A DNA stretch of 14,965 nt from an uncultured Collinsella sp. (GTDB lineage: Bacteria; Actinomycetota; Coriobacteriia; Coriobacteriales; Coriobacteriaceae), in the NCBI GenBank assembly GCA_902461085.1, contig CABPWH010000051.1:1-14965 (forward strand), given 5' to 3'. Within the stretch, counting starts at the first letter, position 1. Each line of letters opens with the position of its first letter. The notes under the pieces were generated by a model. It was not told the DNA's origin, made no database searches, and worked only from the letters and a program-made list of their open reading frames with translations. Position numbers and translations under genes: made by a program. This document shows, in pieces, positions 12,285-14,965 of this stretch.

Positions 12285-13961
12285 CTACGAGAGCGACGTT
12301 CTCAGCAACTCGTTGAAGAGCTTCGGGTTGCCCTTGCCGCGACTCGCCTTCATGCACTGGCCCACCAAAAAGCCGATGACCTTCTGGTTGCCGTCACGAT
12401 ACTGCTGCGCCTGATCGGCACAGTTTGCCAGCACCTCGTCCACGATCGGTTGCAGCGCGCCGGCATCGCTTACCTGACGCATACCGCGCTCGTCGACGAT
12501 CTTGTTAGGGTCGTCGCCGGTCTGGGCCATGGCCTCAAAGACCTCGTGCGCCTGGTTGGAGCTGATGGCATCGGTCGCCAGCAGCTTGGCAAGGGCTGCC
12601 ACCTGAGCCGGCGCGATGCCGGACTCGGCCAGCGACACACCCGCACCCTTAAGGTAGGCGATCATCTCGTTGACCAGCAGATTTGCGACCGTCTGGGCCT
12701 CCTTGCCAGCCATACCGGCAGCGGCGGCCTCAAAGAAGTCGGCAAACTCGGGGTCGCCCGCGATCTGCTCGGCGTCGGCGGCCTTAATGCCAAAGTCGGC
12801 TTCAAAGCGGGCGCGCTTGGCATCGGGCAGCTCGGGGATCTCGCCGCGGCAGCGGTCGATGAACTCATCGTCCGGATCGAACGGCGCCAGATCGGGATCG
12901 GGGAACAGACGATAGTCGTCTGCCGTTTCCTTCACACGCATGACCACGGTGCGCTTGCGACTGGGCTCCCAGTGGCGAGTCTCCTGGTAGATGATGCCGC
13001 CCTCCTCGAGCACCTCGGCCTGGCGGCAGATCTCGTAGGCAAGGCCATCGTGCAGACTCTTAAACGAGTTGAGGTTCTTGAGCTCGGTCTTGGTGCCCAG
13101 CTTGGTCTCGCCGCGGCGGCGCAGCGACACATTGCCGTCGCAACGCATGGAGCCCTTCTCCATGGAGCAGTCGGAAATGCCCAGTGTCACAAAGATGCGA
13201 CGGAGCTTCTCCATAAATAGGCGAGCCTCCTCGGGCGTGCGCAGATCGGGCTCGGTGACGAGCTCAATGAGCGGCGTGCCGCAGCGGTTGTAGTCGACGA
13301 GCGACTCGGCCGCGGCGGTAATGCGGCCCTCGGCACCGCCCACGTGCACCATCTTGGCGGCATCCTCCTCCATGTGGATGCGCAGAATGCGGATGGGTAC
13401 CGTGTAGGAACCGTCCTCGCGACGCTCAGGCATCTGCAGGTTGGACGCGTCATAGCTGGCCAGGTGGCCGGCGCGCTGGTTGCCCTCGCGCATGGTCGAC
13501 GTCATGGACGTGGACAGGCCCTCGGCGTTGGCCGAGGCGCTCGCCAGGCTCTGAGCCTCGGCCTCGCCAAACGCGCAGTCGGGGCGCTCGGCGGCACCGC
13601 GACCGGTCACGTCCAGGTCCAGGTGACCGTACATGGCAAAGGCGACCGGACCCTGCGTAGTCTGGAAGTTCTTGGCCATATCGGGATAGAAGTAGTGCTT
13701 GCGGTAGAACATCGAGTGGCGCTGGATCTCGCAGTTGGTGGCGAGGCCGGCCTTGACGATGCTCTCGATGGCGCGCTTGTTGGGCACCGGCAGGGCGCCG
13801 GGCAGGCCCAGGCACACCGGGCACACGTTGGCGTTGGGCTCGTCATCGTGGCTGAGTTTGCAGTTGCAGAACATCTTGGTATCGAGTGCGGTGAGCTCGG
13901 TGTGGATCTCCAGGCCAATCACGGCCTCCCAATCCTGCAGGACCTCGGAAAGCTCCTTCAT
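12285..13961 (-). CDS. gatB: Aspartyl/glutamyl-tRNA amidotransferase subunit B
   Basis: GatB is the subunit of GatCAB that binds and phosphorylates misacylated Glu-tRNA(Gln) or Asp-tRNA(Asn) so that ammonia from GatA can convert it. Family landmarks are WEAVIGLEIHTEL at 11-23, a zinc-type set CNC/CPVC at 32-50, YFYPDMAKNFQ, RIHMEEDAAKM near 194-204, DYNRCGTPLIELVTEPD, KTELKNLNSF, DDYRLFPDPDL, and the C-terminal FLVGQCMKASRGKGNP. The length of 558 exceeds the usual 475-500 because of about 60 extra residues (about 120-185) rich in Ser, Ala and charged residues. The ATG overlaps the gatA stop by one base (TAATG), with GGGAGG nine bases upstream, so the two are coupled. The enzyme is expected where GlnRS or AsnRS is missing. 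Confidence 0.97.
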   Translation of the reverse strand: MKELSEVLQDWEAVIGLEIHTELTALDTKMFCNCKLSHDDEPNANVCPVCLGLPGALPVPNKRAIESIVKAGLATNCEIQRHSMFYRKHYFYPDMAKNFQTTQGPVAFAMYGHLDLDVTGRGAAERPDCAFGEAEAQSLASASANAEGLSTSMTSTMREGNQRAGHLASYDASNLQMPERREDGSYTVPIRILRIHMEEDAAKMVHVGGAEGRITAAAESLVDYNRCGTPLIELVTEPDLRTPEEARLFMEKLRRIFVTLGISDCSMEKGSMRCDGNVSLRRRGETKLGTKTELKNLNSFKSLHDGLAYEICRQAEVLEEGGIIYQETRHWEPSRKRTVVMRVKETADDYRLFPDPDLAPFDPDDEFIDRCRGEIPELPDAKRARFEADFGIKAADAEQIAGDPEFADFFEAAAAGMAGKEAQTVANLLVNEMIAYLKGAGVSLAESGIAPAQVAALAKLLATDAISSNQAHEVFEAMAQTGDDPNKIVDERGMRQVSDAGALQPIVDEVLANCADQAQQYRDGNQKVIGFLVGQCMKASRGKGNPKLFNELLRTSLS

Positions 13962-14965
13962 TACAGCTCGCCTCCCTTCCCGGCAAAATCGGGCGCGACG
14001 GAAAGCGCGGGCGCACCCGTGGCGGCATCGGCAAAGCCGCGCTCCAGGGCGCGGGCAAACGTGAGCAGCTGACGGTCCTTAAAGGCAGGTCCCACCAGCT
14101 GGGCAGAAACGGGCAGATGAGTATCCTCGCCCAGGCCCAGCGGCACCGAGATACCACCGTTGCCGCAAATGTTGAGCGAAATGGTGTATAGGTCGGAGAG
14201 GTACATCTGCGTGGGGTCGCTGATCTCGCCGAACTTAAAGGCCGTGCGCGGCGAGGCGGGCATAAGGATGGTGTCCACCTTGGCATACGCAGCGTCGTAG
14301 TCCTGCGTGATGAGCGTGCGGGCCTTTTGCGCAGCGTAGTAGTACTTGTCGTACACGCCCGAGCTCAGCAGGTAGGCACCGAGCATCTGACGGCGCTTGG
14401 CCTCGGCGCCAAAGCCGTGGGCGCGCGACAGCGAGCTCTGGTCGGACAGGTTGGCGCAGCCCTCCTCCTGGTAGCCGTAGCGAATGCCGTCGAAGCGAGC
14501 CAGGTTGGAGAACGCCTCGGCCGGGCCGATGACGTAGTAGGCGGCGATGGCGGCGTCCAGGTGCGGCAGGTCGACCTCGACCAGCTCGGCACCCTGGTTC
14601 TGCAGCTCCTGGGCGGCGCGCTGAACAGCGGCCTTGACCTCGGGCGTCAGGCCCTCGGCCTCCATAAACGCAGGGATGATGCCCACGCGCTTGCCCTCGA
14701 TGCTGTCGTTGAGATGCTCGGTAAAGTCGACGGCGCAATCCTGGCTGGTGCAGTCGTACGGATCGTGGCCCGCACCGGTAAGCGCGTTCATGGCCAGCGC
14801 GACATCCTCGACCGTGCGGCCAAAGGGGCCCACCTGGTCGAGCGACGAGCCAAAGGCAACCACACCGTAACGGCTCACGGCGCCATACGTGGGCTTAAAG
14901 CCCACCACGCCGCACAGCGACGCCGGCTGGCGAATGGAGCCGCCGGGGGCCCGCCTGTGCTTCCC
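13961..14965 (-). CDS. gatA: Aspartyl/glutamyl-tRNA amidotransferase subunit A, 5' end outside window
   Basis: GatA is the amidase that frees ammonia from glutamine or asparagine and passes it to GatB. About 330 codons of the usual 480-490 are present, to the normal end (DFAGKGGEL and stop). Visible landmarks of the amidase signature family are GGSIRQPASLCGVVGFKPTYGAVSRYG next to the window edge, with the nucleophilic serine in GGS, then SLDQVGPFGRTVEDVALAMNAL and later the SPRTAFKFGE and GNGGISVPLG segments. The N-terminal lysine and cis-serine of the catalytic triad should lie upstream. The conserved GSDT expected just before GGS is not encoded; the edge reads RAP instead, which may be an assembly-end error. 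The gene is coupled to gatB by a one-base overlap; gatC would be expected upstream. Confidence 0.95.
   Translation of the reverse strand, partial: GKHRRAPGGSIRQPASLCGVVGFKPTYGAVSRYGVVAFGSSLDQVGPFGRTVEDVALAMNALTGAGHDPYDCTSQDCAVDFTEHLNDSIEGKRVGIIPAFMEAEGLTPEVKAAVQRAAQELQNQGAELVEVDLPHLDAAIAAYYVIGPAEAFSNLARFDGIRYGYQEEGCANLSDQSSLSRAHGFGAEAKRRQMLGAYLLSSGVYDKYYYAAQKARTLITQDYDAAYAKVDTILMPASPRTAFKFGEISDPTQMYLSDLYTISLNICGNGGISVPLGLGEDTHLPVSAQLVGPAFKDRQLLTFARALERGFADAATGAPALSVAPDFAGKGGEL

Noticed and set aside
12240..14072. Plus-strand open frames opposite gatB
   Set aside because: They overlap a certain gatB frame, and the first starts inside the inverted-repeat arm; no support for coding.

Overview
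The window reads as a piece of a high-GC actinobacterial chromosome, most likely Coriobacteriia and probably Collinsella or a close relative. This placement rests on protein family recognition (rplM-rpsI pair, a DUF6110-like protein beside an HMA_2-type P-type ATPase, the YbtPQ/IrtAB-like ABC pair) and on codon and GC character. No database search was run. All genes are on the minus strand except a 144-residue hypothetical (3302-3736) and an AraC-family regulator (11018-12022).

Layout, left to right. 12-1023: the rplM-rpsI ribosomal operon with a good promoter, a structured leader and a strong terminator. 1124-2002: a patatin-like phospholipase (YjjU-like). 2003-2700: about 700 bp without a gene. 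It holds a tandem array with a 62-bp period (2097-2365), a 47-bp direct duplication that contains a 17-nt copy of the tmRNA 3' end, several hairpins, and the tmRNA terminator. 2701-3064: transfer-messenger RNA (ssrA), whose tag reads DNNSSFEPMALAA. 3302-3736: an unrecognised acidic protein with an internal repeat. 3795-4660: a type II toxin-antitoxin pair (RelB/DinJ-like antitoxin, PIN-domain toxin) with its own promoter and a palindromic operator candidate. 4800-7138: a DUF6110-like small membrane protein followed by a P1B-type metal ATPase that has SCALK where CPC is usual. 7319-10903: two ABC exporter-fold half-transporters joined stop-to-start (TAA then ATG). A divergent AraC regulator lies beside them (11018-12022), and the 114-bp region between holds a promoter and an imperfect palindrome. 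12023-12284: a non-coding stretch dominated by a 41-bp near-perfect inverted repeat around an inner hairpin. 12285-14965: gatB and the 3' part of gatA of the GatCAB amidotransferase. gatA runs off the window, and the last 20 or so bases do not match the expected conserved sequence.

How the genes work together. There is a translation theme: L13 and S9, tmRNA ribosome rescue, and GatCAB transamidation of misacylated tRNA. There is a possible metal theme: the ABC pair with an AraC regulator resembles the YbtP/YbtQ/YbtA or IrtAB arrangement for iron-siderophore uptake, and it sits next to a metal-type ATPase operon. The 9-mer GTTAGCCAT occurs upstream of both units; this is suggestive only. I see no clearly new multi-gene system. 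The most unusual material is the repeat-rich DNA between the patatin gene and ssrA, and the long palindrome after gatB.
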